Positions 18,101-25,408 of a stretch of DNA of 64,000 nucleotides are shown here, piece after piece; the stretch's first letter is position 1; each line of letters starts with the position of its first letter. The translations under genes and the position numbers were made by a program. Source of the stretch: an uncultured Actinomycetes bacterium (GTDB lineage: Bacteria; Actinomycetota; Acidimicrobiia; Acidimicrobiales; RAAP-2); contig CAIKAC010000008.1 of assembly GCA_903825305.1 (NCBI GenBank), forward strand, positions 1-64,000, written 5' to 3'. Under the pieces are notes generated by a model, which ran no database searches, was not told where the DNA came from, and saw nothing but the letters and a program-made list of their open reading frames with translations.

Positions 18101-18726
18101 GTGGCCGTATCGAGCGATTCTTGTCACTGTGCGCGCGAAACAATCTTCGCGTTGTGATGCCCTCTACATCGGCTCAGTATTTCCACCTCCTGCGCAGCCA
18201 AGCTAAGCGCGACCGCAAGACACCCTTGATCGTGATGACACCAAAGTCGCTCTTGCGTGCTGAAGCAACGCGCTCTTCGATTGATGAGTTCACAACGGGT
18301 TCGTTCCAGAGTGTGATTGACGATGAGGTGGCCGACCCAGCCAAGGTGAAGCGAATCGTCTTGTGTTCAGGAAAGGTCAGTCACGAAGCTCGAGCACGAC
18401 GCGACCAACGCCTAGCAGCTGAACGCGATGGTGCCGATGAGGTAGCGGTCGTTCGAGTCGAACAGCTCTACCCTTGGCCCAGCGAGGCAATTGAAACGGT
18501 GATCAGTCGCTACGAAGGGGCGACCGAGTTGCTTTGGCTTCAAGAAGAGCCTGAGAACATGGGTGCGTGGCCCTTTGCTCACCACCAGTTCCACCGAGAG
18601 ATTCGTGATCGCCTCAAGCTCAGCCACGTGGCTCGCGCTGAGTCAGCAACGCCAGCCACGGGCAGTGCCTTGGTGCACCAAGCCGAGGTTGAGGACTTGA
18701 TGACGAGAGCTATTGGCGCCCTGTGA
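15109..18726 (+). CDS. kgd: Multifunctional 2-oxoglutarate metabolism enzyme (E2 acyltransferase-E1 fusion)
   Basis: A 1205-residue fusion typical of Actinobacteria. An N-terminal E1 segment (WLVDDMFARFKADP, residues 20-33) is followed by an acyltransferase domain with the catalytic motif TYDHRIIQGAESG (His near 286). A full thiamine-diphosphate E1 domain follows, with HGDAAFAGQG near residue 627 and INNQVGFTTSP near 660. The lipoyl domain is absent, as in mycobacterial Kgd, so lipoate would come from a separate E2. The enzyme decarboxylates 2-oxoglutarate in the TCA cycle, giving succinyl-CoA with the pyruvate-dehydrogenase E2/E3, or other carboligation products. The N-terminal regulatory phosphothreonine region was not checked. 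It overlaps the next gene by GTGA. Confidence 0.96.
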   Translation: MSPAPHTPEAKSGSFGPNAWLVDDMFARFKADPASVSEAWREFFADYKPVVATNAGASAATAIEVAEDAVATPLRGAAARIVDNMEASLGVPTATSVRTVPARLLEVNRQLLNEQLARTSGEKVSFTHLIGYAIVRALVAVPNLNATYVASIDEKGTHGVVRHEHVGLGLAVDVQKSDGSRTLVVPCIKDADTHDFRGFLHAYEDLVRKVHSNTADPSDYAGVTVSLTNPGGIGTVQSVPRLMPGQGAIIGVGAIGYPAGFESADPRVLADLGVGRVVTMTSTYDHRIIQGAESGLFLKYVADCLQGGNGFYQDVFAAMGIPYDPRPWGRDHQSVDQLDDAERIEKQLNVAALINLFRVRGHLEADLDPLAVEPPPSHPELDPTTYGLSIWDLPRTFQTGDLAKRKTATLDEILNILRAAYCRTLAIEYMHIQDPEQKAWIQEHVEGVDTTLSADEQRHILERLNEAEVFERFLHTRYVGQKRFGLEGAESAIVILDEALSAAADAGQRESVIGMAHRGRLNVLANVVGKSYREIFSEFEGNLDPDTVQGSGDVKYHKGATGVFTSGANRSIPVTLASNPSHLEAVDPVVEGMARAKQDRISTPSDGTPGERLVHDDDFPVLPILVHGDAAFAGQGVVSETLNLSNLSGFRTGGTIHLVINNQVGFTTSPVAARSSFYPTDVAKMIQAPIFHVNGDDPEACARAARLAVGFRERFHKDVVIDMVCYRRHGHNEGDDPSYTQPVMYRRIDEMRSVRKLYTETLVRRGDLTLDEAEAALDSFNNRLQSVLDEVREVATPEVNAPLQLEEPEETPAPMTGVAKKVLEEIAATTMTAPEGFTIHPKLERQFGQRRALIEEGQIDWALGEALALGSLLEEGTSVRFTGQDVRRGTFSHRHAALVDYENGDEYVPLANLGGESWFTIRDSFLSEYAVVGFEYGYSVEAPEVLTIWEAQFGDFVNGAEIIIDNFLVAAEYKWGQQAGLVMLLPHGYEGQGPEHSSGRIERFLSLCARNNLRVVMPSTSAQYFHLLRSQAKRDRKTPLIVMTPKSLLRAEATRSSIDEFTTGSFQSVIDDEVADPAKVKRIVLCSGKVSHEARARRDQRLAAERDGADEVAVVRVEQLYPWPSEAIETVISRYEGATELLWLQEEPENMGAWPFAHHQFHREIRDRLKLSHVARAESATPATGSALVHQAEVEDLMTRAIGAL

Positions 18727-20249
18727 GCAGTCACGTCATTGTTGATGGATCGAACCTCGCCACCGAGGGGCGCACCTTACCGAGTCTGAGTCAATTGGAA
18801 GACGCGGTAGCGGCCTATCGCGACGAACATCCCAGCGCCGAATTAGTCGTCGTGGTTGATGCAACCTTCGAACATCGCGTCGAATCCAAGAAAGAGCGCG
18901 AGCGATTTAAACAACTCGAAGCTGAGGCGAAGATGGTCACGCCTCCAGCAGGGGCCGTCGGCCGAGGCGATGCATTCATTTTGAAGATTGCCCAAAAAAT
19001 GAACGCCATCGTGTTGTCGAACGATTCGTTTCAAGAGTTCCATGGTGAATACCCATGGCTCTTCGAAACGGGTCGCCTCATTGGCGGCAAGCCCGTTCCT
19101 GGCGTGGGGTGGATCTTCACTGCTCGAACGCCGGTGCGTGGGCCCAAGAGTCGAGAAGCCACGAAGAATGCGGCCATTCCGGTAGCCCCCATTAAGAAGT
19201 TGGCCTTGGCGCGACCCGATGGCTCCAAAGCTCGCGTTGGTGACACCTTCACCCCCAAAGCCTTGGTGCCTGAACCAATTCGGGTGCATCAATTGGCCAA
19301 AGAGTTGAGCGTCGAATCAAAAGACGTCCTCGCCTATGCCAAGAAAGCCAAGGTGGAAGCCAAGAGCCATCAGTCCATGCTGGAGCCCAAGGCTGCTGAC
19401 AAGATTCGCGAACTCCACCGCAACGCATTGAAAATCTCCATTGCCCAACTCGCTAAACAATTGGAAGCCAAACCCGCTGAACTCGTGGCGCTTGCCAAAG
19501 CAGCCAAGATCGAAGCAAGGAGTGGAGCCGCCAAACTCGATCCCAGTGAGGCAGAACTCTTGGCCAAGGCGCTCGAGAAATCACGGCGACTAGCCCCAGA
19601 ACCTCAAGCGTCGACTCCTAAGCCCAAGCGCAGTCGCCGAGCGCGGGGATCAGGATCGGCACGAAGTGAAGAGTCGTCTTCGCAGTCGACGCAGGCATTG
19701 GCTTCGAATTCGCCAATTGACTTCATCGCATTTCTTGCGGCGCACAAAGTGGGCAGCACCATTGCTGCCGTGGTTACGGGCTTTTCGAGCCACGGAGCCT
19801 CGGCCACCGTGGATCTAGGCGATGGGCGCAGCTTCTCTTGTTATGTGCCAACGGCACGACTCGGCAACCCGCCACCTCGTAGGGCTCGCGACCTGTTGAC
19901 GAAGGGGGCGAGCTACTCCTTCACATTGGCTGACGTTGACGCCTCTCGCCGCGTTGCGGAACTCGCATTGGCCACCATCGCCGCGAGTGCTGCTGATGAC
20001 GCAACACGAGCGGCACCTGCGAAGGCCAAGAAGGCGACACGTGCTTCAGAAAAGAAAGCCACGACCAAAAAGGCTGCGGCGACGAGCGCTCAGGCTCCGG
20101 TGAAAAAAACTCTAAAGAAGGCCAGCAGCCCTACACGGACTAAGGCCGCGAAAAAGGCTCCCGCTAAAAAGGCGACGGTGGCCGCGAAACAATCGAAACC
20201 TGCGAGCAAACCTGCAGCCAAAGCTCCCAGTGCCAAGAAACGAGGTTGA
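18723..20249 (+). CDS. NYN-domain putative RNase fused to two IF2-N domains, an S1-like region and a basic tail
   Basis: A 508-residue protein, start GTG overlapping the kgd stop (GTGA). Residues 1-135 look like a PIN/NYN nuclease of the Zc3h12a type, with the four acidic positions D8 (VDGSNL), D46 (VVVDAT), D83 (GRGDAF) and D101 (SNDSF). Residues about 186-230 and 238-282 are two copies of the IF2 N-terminal small fold (IRVHQLAKELSVESKDVL and ISIAQLAKQLEAKPAEL). Residues about 343-415 resemble an OB/S1 barrel (GSTIAAVVTGFSSHGASATVDLG). The tail from about 425 is lysine/alanine-rich like histone H1. I infer an RNA-binding nuclease, perhaps ribosome-linked. The combination is not one I recognise as a named protein. 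Confidence 0.75.
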   Translation: MSSHVIVDGSNLATEGRTLPSLSQLEDAVAAYRDEHPSAELVVVVDATFEHRVESKKERERFKQLEAEAKMVTPPAGAVGRGDAFILKIAQKMNAIVLSNDSFQEFHGEYPWLFETGRLIGGKPVPGVGWIFTARTPVRGPKSREATKNAAIPVAPIKKLALARPDGSKARVGDTFTPKALVPEPIRVHQLAKELSVESKDVLAYAKKAKVEAKSHQSMLEPKAADKIRELHRNALKISIAQLAKQLEAKPAELVALAKAAKIEARSGAAKLDPSEAELLAKALEKSRRLAPEPQASTPKPKRSRRARGSGSARSEESSSQSTQALASNSPIDFIAFLAAHKVGSTIAAVVTGFSSHGASATVDLGDGRSFSCYVPTARLGNPPPRRARDLLTKGASYSFTLADVDASRRVAELALATIAASAADDATRAAPAKAKKATRASEKKATTKKAAATSAQAPVKKTLKKASSPTRTKAAKKAPAKKATVAAKQSKPASKPAAKAPSAKKRG

Positions 20250-20251
20250 TC

Positions 20252-20671
20252 ATGGACCCGAAAGAACTGTTGCCCCATCGCGAACCGTTCCTGCTCGTTG
20301 ATGAATTGCTCAGCATCGAACCGGGCGTGCGCGCTACGGGTCGATGGACGTTGACCGGGGACGAATGGTTTTTCCCAGGACACTTTCCCGGCCGGCCAAC
20401 CTTGCCTGGCGTCTTGATGATCGAGTCGTTGGCGCAAGTTGGTGCTGCTGCGGTGTTGAAAGATGACCGCTACACCGGCAAACTGCCACTCTTTGGCGGC
20501 GTGGAGCGCGCCCGCTTCCGTCGCCAAGTGGTCCCAGGCGATGTCTTGGAGCTCGAACTCGAAGTGACGCAGCTCAGCGCGCGCGCTGGAAAGGGAAGCG
20601 GTCGCGCCACGGTAGATGGCCAACTCGCTTGCCAAGCAGATTTGCTTTTTGTCATCGTCGACGCCGGATAA
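20252..20671 (+). CDS. FabZ-like 3-hydroxyacyl-ACP dehydratase (hotdog fold)
   Basis: A 139-residue hotdog-fold protein. It begins LLPHREPFLLVDELL and has the catalytic segment FFPGHFPGRPTLPGVLMIESLAQ (His and Glu), then FRRQVVPGDVLELELEV, all typical of FabZ, which dehydrates 3-hydroxyacyl-ACP in fatty acid elongation. ATG 20252 is chosen over TTG 20246 because GAGG lies 6 bases upstream. It sits in a tight run after the NYN gene and before exonuclease III, away from other fatty acid genes, so it could instead be a FabZ/FabA-like dehydratase of a different pathway. Confidence 0.85.
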   Translation: MDPKELLPHREPFLLVDELLSIEPGVRATGRWTLTGDEWFFPGHFPGRPTLPGVLMIESLAQVGAAAVLKDDRYTGKLPLFGGVERARFRRQVVPGDVLELELEVTQLSARAGKGSGRATVDGQLACQADLLFVIVDAG

Positions 20672-20675
20672 CACG

Positions 20676-21440
20676 GTGCGCATCGCCACGTGGAATGTCA
20701 ATTCGCTCAACGTTCGGCTTGAGCGCGTATTGGCCTTTCTCGAGCGCCAGCAGCCCGATGTGCTGTGTCTCCAAGAGACGAAGCAACGCGATGATGCCTT
20801 TGCCTTCGATGCATTTACCGCAGCTGGTTATCAGGCAATCCACCACGGAGAAGGTCGCTGGAACGGGGTGGCCTTGCTTTCTCGTATTGGCCTTGAGCAA
20901 CCGAGAATTGGGTTTGGCAGCAGCGAAGACGAATACGGAGCACGCCTCATTGGCGCCCTCTGTGGAGATACGTGGGTCTTCAGTGCCTACGTGCCCAATG
21001 GTCGCTCCCTTGGCTCAGAACACTTCGGCTACAAAATGGCGTGGCTGGCCCAGCTCGACGCGCTGGCCGCAAGCTTTGGCGATGACGAGCAAGTCGCCAT
21101 CTTGGGTGACTACAACATCGCGCCCAGAGATTCAGACGTGTGGGACATTGCGGCCCTCGAAGGCATGACGCATGTCAGCCCCGCCGAGCGCGCAGCACTC
21201 GCGAGTCTTGCTATCCATGGGTATCGCGATGTGTTCGCTGATCAGCATCCTGAGGGTGGGATATACAGCTGGTGGGACTATCGCGATGGGGCGTTTCACA
21301 AAGGCCATGGCATGAGAATCGATCTGTGCATGGCATCGCCTGTACTTGCGAAGCGAATTCAAGATGCCTTTGTGGATCGCGAGGAACGAAAAGGTTCCAA
21401 GCCGTCAGATCATGCACCCGTGGTGTTTGATTTTTCCTGA
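20676..21440 (+). CDS. xthA: Exodeoxyribonuclease III / AP endonuclease
   Basis: A 254-residue Mg-dependent nuclease of base-excision repair. Motifs in order: ATWNVNSLNVR (Asn), VLCLQETK (metal-binding Glu), VFSAYVPNGRS (Tyr), LGDYNIAPRDSDVW (Asp-Asn pair), WWDYR, RIDLCMAS (Asp) and the C-terminal SDHAPV (Asp-His). GTG 20676 follows the FabZ stop by 4 bases and gives a family-typical N terminus VRIATWNVNSLN. An upstream extension inside fabZ was rejected. The 3' end overlaps the converging helicase gene by 31 bases. Confidence 0.93.
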   Translation: MRIATWNVNSLNVRLERVLAFLERQQPDVLCLQETKQRDDAFAFDAFTAAGYQAIHHGEGRWNGVALLSRIGLEQPRIGFGSSEDEYGARLIGALCGDTWVFSAYVPNGRSLGSEHFGYKMAWLAQLDALAASFGDDEQVAILGDYNIAPRDSDVWDIAALEGMTHVSPAERAALASLAIHGYRDVFADQHPEGGIYSWWDYRDGAFHKGHGMRIDLCMASPVLAKRIQDAFVDREERKGSKPSDHAPVVFDFS

Positions 21441-22975
21441 CGCTCTTGTAGTTCGGCTCGAATTTGGGCGATCCTCATGGCGCCACGAGCTGATGCCCCA
21501 CCAGCTTCTTCTGCTCGCAAGTGACGAATGACGAGTTCCACTTCGTCGAGGAAGCCGGAACGTTGTCGAATGGGTGCGTGAGCGCTCCTGCGTTGCGCCC
21601 AGGTAATGGTGAGGTCACGCTCAGCACGAGTGAGGGCCACATAGAGCAAGCGTCGTTCCTCCAAGAGGCCAGCTACATCATTGACGTTGGCGTGGGGGAC
21701 CAAGCCGTCGGCGACACCGACCACGACGACGTGGGGCCATTCGAGTCCCTTGGCTTTATGGAAAGTGCTGAGCACCACGCCATCTTCTTCACTTGTGGCG
21801 GCGGGGCGAGCACCCGCTTGGAGATCGCTGCCGGGGCTGGTGTCGCCCCCGAGTTCTCGAACTGGAATACGCGCAGTGCGAAGGGCAGTAGCAATCGTTT
21901 CGAGTTGGTAGTTGGTTCTCGCCAGCACGGCGATCGAGGACCAATGAGAACCCGGAGCGCGTCGCTGTCGAACCAAGGAGGCCACCGCCGCGGCTTCTTC
22001 ATCTTCGGTCGCAAAGGAGAGGATCTCTGGAACCTGCTCTGAGGCTTGCGTAGCTCGAACGGGCCTGCGTTGATCGGGAGTCAACACGGCATTGGCCACG
22101 GCCAAGATTTCGGGGGAACTGCGATGATTGGCTTCGAGGTTGATCGTGACCAGATGTGAAATGGCTTGATCGAGGTTGCTCAGCAATCCTGGGTCCGCGC
22201 CGGCAAAGCCGTAGATGGACTGATTCGGGTCGCCCACGCAAAACAAGGTGCTGGTTTCATCGAGGAATCCGTTGAGCAAGGCATATTGCGCCGGGTTCAA
22301 GTCTTGGAACTCATCGACCAAGAGGTGTCGACTTCGCCACCGCATGGCGTTACCAAATTGTTCTTGGCTCAAGAGTTGCGTTGCTTGGTCGATGAGATCG
22401 TCAAAGTCCACGAGCCCACTGCGGATTTTTAATTCTTCGTAGCGAGCCCAAATCTCTGACGTCTCAGCAAGGTTGGCTTCACTTCGGCGCAGGCCGTGAT
22501 CGACCGCGTCAATCCAGCCCATGCGATCAAGGCCTTGGGATCTCGCCCAGGAGATTTCGGCGTCAACGGCAGCGGCGGTGACAGCAGATTGCTGCTTGCC
22601 AAGGAGTTGGGCGATGCGGCCCTTGCGATCGCCAATCACGGTTGGAGGATTGCGATGTTCAGCTTCGCGGGCGGTCGTAATGAGGTCAAGGCCTACGCGG
22701 TGAAAGGTGCTTGCTGTGACGCCTCGAATGCCAAAGCGGTAGAGCCGGTCGCGGAGTTCTTGCGCCGCTTTGCGCGAAAAAGTGATGACGCGAATGTGCT
22801 CGGGCTCAATTCCCGCTTCAACCATTCGGGCAACGCGCAAGGTCAACACTTGGGTTTTCCCAGCGCCAGCACCGGCTAAGACACAGAGGAAAGGGTCGGA
22901 GGCCATGACGGCTCGACGCTGGGAGTCAGTCAGGGCTGCGATTCGTGCCTCGAGGCTGTTGCGGCGGGAGTCCAC
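21410..22975 (-). CDS. Short UvrD/Rep-family ATP-dependent DNA helicase
   Basis: A 521-residue superfamily 1A helicase. Motif I GAGAGKTQVL is at about residues 35-44; then VITFSRKAAQELRDRL (Ia), FDDLIDQA, VDEFQDLNPAQ (II), GDPNQSIYGFAGAD (III), LEANHRSSPEIL (IV), STFHKAKGLEWPHVVVVG (V) and LLYVALTRAERDLTITW (VI). The protein is about 150-200 residues shorter than UvrD/PcrA and ends soon after motif VI, with no HRDC or long C-terminal tail. It presumably unwinds DNA in repair. GTG 22975 has TAAGGT 6 bases upstream. It is most like actinobacterial UvrD2-type proteins cut down to the core. Confidence 0.88.
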   Translation of the reverse strand: MDSRRNSLEARIAALTDSQRRAVMASDPFLCVLAGAGAGKTQVLTLRVARMVEAGIEPEHIRVITFSRKAAQELRDRLYRFGIRGVTASTFHRVGLDLITTAREAEHRNPPTVIGDRKGRIAQLLGKQQSAVTAAAVDAEISWARSQGLDRMGWIDAVDHGLRRSEANLAETSEIWARYEELKIRSGLVDFDDLIDQATQLLSQEQFGNAMRWRSRHLLVDEFQDLNPAQYALLNGFLDETSTLFCVGDPNQSIYGFAGADPGLLSNLDQAISHLVTINLEANHRSSPEILAVANAVLTPDQRRPVRATQASEQVPEILSFATEDEEAAAVASLVRQRRAPGSHWSSIAVLARTNYQLETIATALRTARIPVRELGGDTSPGSDLQAGARPAATSEEDGVVLSTFHKAKGLEWPHVVVVGVADGLVPHANVNDVAGLLEERRLLYVALTRAERDLTITWAQRRSAHAPIRQRSGFLDEVELVIRHLRAEEAGGASARGAMRIAQIRAELQERQEKSNTTGA

Positions 22976-22981
22976 GTGCGA

Positions 22982-22987
22982 ACCTTA
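22982..22987 (-). promoter_or_regulatory. -10 element (TAAGGT) of the helicase gene
   Basis: TAAGGT on the minus strand is followed by 6 bases and GTG 22975, supporting this start and a leaderless transcript. Confidence 0.45.
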
Positions 22988-23074
22988 GCGACCCCTTGAG
23001 ACATTGGGGTCTCGTCGGGGTCGGTGGCTCCTCGGTAGGGTGGTTATCGCCATGTTGATACAACGTCCCCGTGG

Positions 23075-23824
23075 GTGGAACCCGTGCTGAGCGCCTTTAG
23101 CGGTGGAGCCCTCTTTGGAGAACGACACGGTGAGGCACCCTTGAAGGTGCTGTTCCTCCATGGTTGGGGCAGAACGCACCACGATTACGACGCGGTGGTG
23201 GCCGAGCTTGACGTGCCATCCATTGCTCTTGACCTTCCAGGTTTTGGGGCGACTCCCGAACCCCCTCAGCGGTGGACGAGCCAAGATTTTGCCCGTGCGG
23301 TGGCCCCCATTTTGGGAGAATCGACCGACCCCATTGTTGTTGTGGGCCATAGCCACGGGGGACGCGTTGCCGCAGAGCTGTGCGCCATGGCCCCCGAACG
23401 CATCGCCGCCCTTGTCTTTATTTGTGCGCCGCTGATACGAAAAGCCAACACCGCGAAGCCATCACTGCGTTACCGCCTACTGCGATGGCTGAACGCCAAG
23501 GGCTGGTACTCAGATGAACGCATGGAACGACTGCGCCAATCTCGAGGATCGAGTGACTATCGAAACGCAAGCGGTGTGATGCGAGAGACCATGGTTACGG
23601 TGGTCAATGAATCCTTTGAAGAACAGTTGGCCACCATTACGTGCCCCGTGCGCATGGTGTGGGGCGAACTCGACGCCGACGTGCCCGTGAGGGTGGCTCA
23701 TGAGGCCGCTGCCGTTCTTGGATCCAGCGATGTTGCGGTCACCGTGGTGCCCGGAATCGGTCACTTAGTGCCGACATCCGCACCGCACGCCGTCGTTGCC
23801 GCAATTCGTGAGGTGATGCCATGA
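23075..23824 (+). CDS. Alpha/beta-hydrolase
   Basis: A 249-residue alpha/beta-hydrolase: LFLHGWGRTHHDYD (oxyanion strand), ALDLPGFGATPEP, VVVGHSHGGRVAAELC (nucleophile Ser), VWGELDADVPV (Asp) and GIGHLVPTSAP (His). The substrate is unknown. The start is GTG 23075 or GTG 23084; neither has a good Shine-Dalgarno sequence. A possible -10 TAGGGT at 23036-23041 is followed by ATG 23052, which opens an out-of-frame 12-codon reading frame ending across the gene start. The stop overlaps the next gene's ATG (ATGA), so it is coupled to the MurF-like ligase and may act in envelope metabolism. Confidence 0.82.
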   Translation: MEPVLSAFSGGALFGERHGEAPLKVLFLHGWGRTHHDYDAVVAELDVPSIALDLPGFGATPEPPQRWTSQDFARAVAPILGESTDPIVVVGHSHGGRVAAELCAMAPERIAALVFICAPLIRKANTAKPSLRYRLLRWLNAKGWYSDERMERLRQSRGSSDYRNASGVMRETMVTVVNESFEEQLATITCPVRMVWGELDADVPVRVAHEAAAVLGSSDVAVTVVPGIGHLVPTSAPHAVVAAIREVMP

Positions 23825-25353
23825 GTTATCTCGTCGCCGTGGTGCTGCTCGCAGCGGCAGCCGCCTCAGGCTTGCGCTGGCTTCGTGTTGTCCAACGCGA
23901 GCACTACCTCGGGGGATCAGCCACCCGCTTTGCCCTGCGGTGGTGGACCTGTGACGTGGCCAACGTGGTCTTGATCGGCGTTGTGGTGTTGTCGCTCTTA
24001 GCGACCTTTATTTCTGCCTATGCCGGCGTGGCCGTGGCGATTGTCTTGATCGTGGGCCCCTTTGGCCTTCCCCTGAAAGGCTCTACGTCATCGCTGGCCT
24101 GGACCGATCGACTCAAGCGATTGACAACAATTGCTGGGGCGATCTACCTCATCATCGCAGTGCTATGCGTTGTCGCACTCGGTGGTAACACCGGCATTGC
24201 CCTCCTCGGCTTGCTCAGCGCCCTAGTGCCTGTGGTCATTGATGTGGCGTGTATCGCCGCACAGCCTTTGGAAGACAAGAAGATGCAGCCGTTTATCGAT
24301 CAAGCGCAGCGCCGATTGGCCGCGGTGTCGCCACGAGTGGTTGCAATTACCGGATCGTATGGCAAGACGTCAACGAAGAACCACTTGGCTGATTTGCTCT
24401 CAGGATCGGTGGCAGTCGTTCCGACGCCGAGGAGTTTCAACAACCGTGCAGGGCTCGCCCGAGCTGTCAACGAGCAACTCGTCGAAGGCACGCAAGTCTT
24501 CATTGCCGAAATGGGAACCTATGGTCCCGGCGAAATCGCTGACCTGTGTTCGTGGTGCCCGCCAGAGATTGCGGTCATGACCGCGATTGGGCCGGTCCAC
24601 CTTGAGCGCTTCGGCAGTCTTGACGTCACCTTGGCCGCCAAAACTGAAATTACGACCAACGCATCAGTCGTTGTCCTCAACGCAGATGACGAACGCCTCG
24701 CCACCCTGGTGACGCCTTTGCAAGCTCAAGGAAAGCGCGTGATTGCGGTTTCGGCTCACCGCCATGACGCTGACGTGGCGCTGATCGCCGACGGTGATCA
24801 CTTCTCTTTGACGATTGATGGGGAGTTGAGAGGAGCGGTCCATATCCCCGAAGGCGTGCAGCCAAGCAACGTGGCCTGTGCCATTGGAGCGGCCATGGCT
24901 CTTGGGGTAGATCTAGCGGCCATCATCCCTCGCATTGATGCGTTACCGGCGGTCCAAAATCGTCTCACCGTGGCGGTGGCACCAAGTGGTGTCCGCATCA
25001 TCGATGACACGTTTAATGCCAATCCAGCTGGAGCTGCGGCTGCCTTACGCGTGCTCAATGCACAGCACGTTGAGGGTCGTCGCGTGGTTGTGACCCCGGG
25101 GATGATTGAACTCGGAGAGAAACAGCGCGAAGAAAATGAGCGTTTTGGTGCTCGATGTGCCGAAATCGCCGATGTTGTCATTGTGGTGCGGCGAACCAAT
25201 CGAGCCGCCCTGAAGCGCGGCGTGGAGCGAATTGGGGGCTGTGAACTGCGCCTCGAGGACTCGCGAGAAGAGGCCGTGGCCTGGATTAGGAAAAATCTTG
25301 GTCCAGGGGACTGTGTCCTCTACGAAAACGACCTGCCCGACAACTACCCTTAG
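23821..25353 (+). CDS. Membrane-anchored Mur ligase (MurF-like)
   Basis: A 510-residue protein. The first 155 residues hold about four membrane spans, and the rest is a Mur ligase: P-loop ITGSYGKTSTKNHLADLL, RSFNNRAGLARAVNEQL, IAEMGTYGPGEIADLC, ITTNASVVVLNADDERL and the C-terminal domain motif IIDDTFNANPAGAAAALRVL (DxYNANP type, which marks MurF). MurF adds D-Ala-D-Ala to the UDP-MurNAc-tripeptide. The Ddl gene that makes D-Ala-D-Ala follows 56 bases downstream, which supports that role. Classical MurF is soluble, so the membrane domain is unusual. An alternative is a Mur-ligase-like enzyme acting on another amino acid or peptide at the membrane. Confidence 0.82.
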   Translation: MSYLVAVVLLAAAAASGLRWLRVVQREHYLGGSATRFALRWWTCDVANVVLIGVVVLSLLATFISAYAGVAVAIVLIVGPFGLPLKGSTSSLAWTDRLKRLTTIAGAIYLIIAVLCVVALGGNTGIALLGLLSALVPVVIDVACIAAQPLEDKKMQPFIDQAQRRLAAVSPRVVAITGSYGKTSTKNHLADLLSGSVAVVPTPRSFNNRAGLARAVNEQLVEGTQVFIAEMGTYGPGEIADLCSWCPPEIAVMTAIGPVHLERFGSLDVTLAAKTEITTNASVVVLNADDERLATLVTPLQAQGKRVIAVSAHRHDADVALIADGDHFSLTIDGELRGAVHIPEGVQPSNVACAIGAAMALGVDLAAIIPRIDALPAVQNRLTVAVAPSGVRIIDDTFNANPAGAAAALRVLNAQHVEGRRVVVTPGMIELGEKQREENERFGARCAEIADVVIVVRRTNRAALKRGVERIGGCELRLEDSREEAVAWIRKNLGPGDCVLYENDLPDNYP

Positions 25354-25408
25354 AGGGTCGCCTCCACCGCGGAGGTGACGAAGGTTCATCGGTAAAGGGG
25401 AACGTCGG

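Noticed and set aside
20090-20710. Minus-strand frame across the NYN tail and fabZ
   Set aside because: Low-complexity antisense of the Lys/Ala tail plus antisense of fabZ; no coding evidence.
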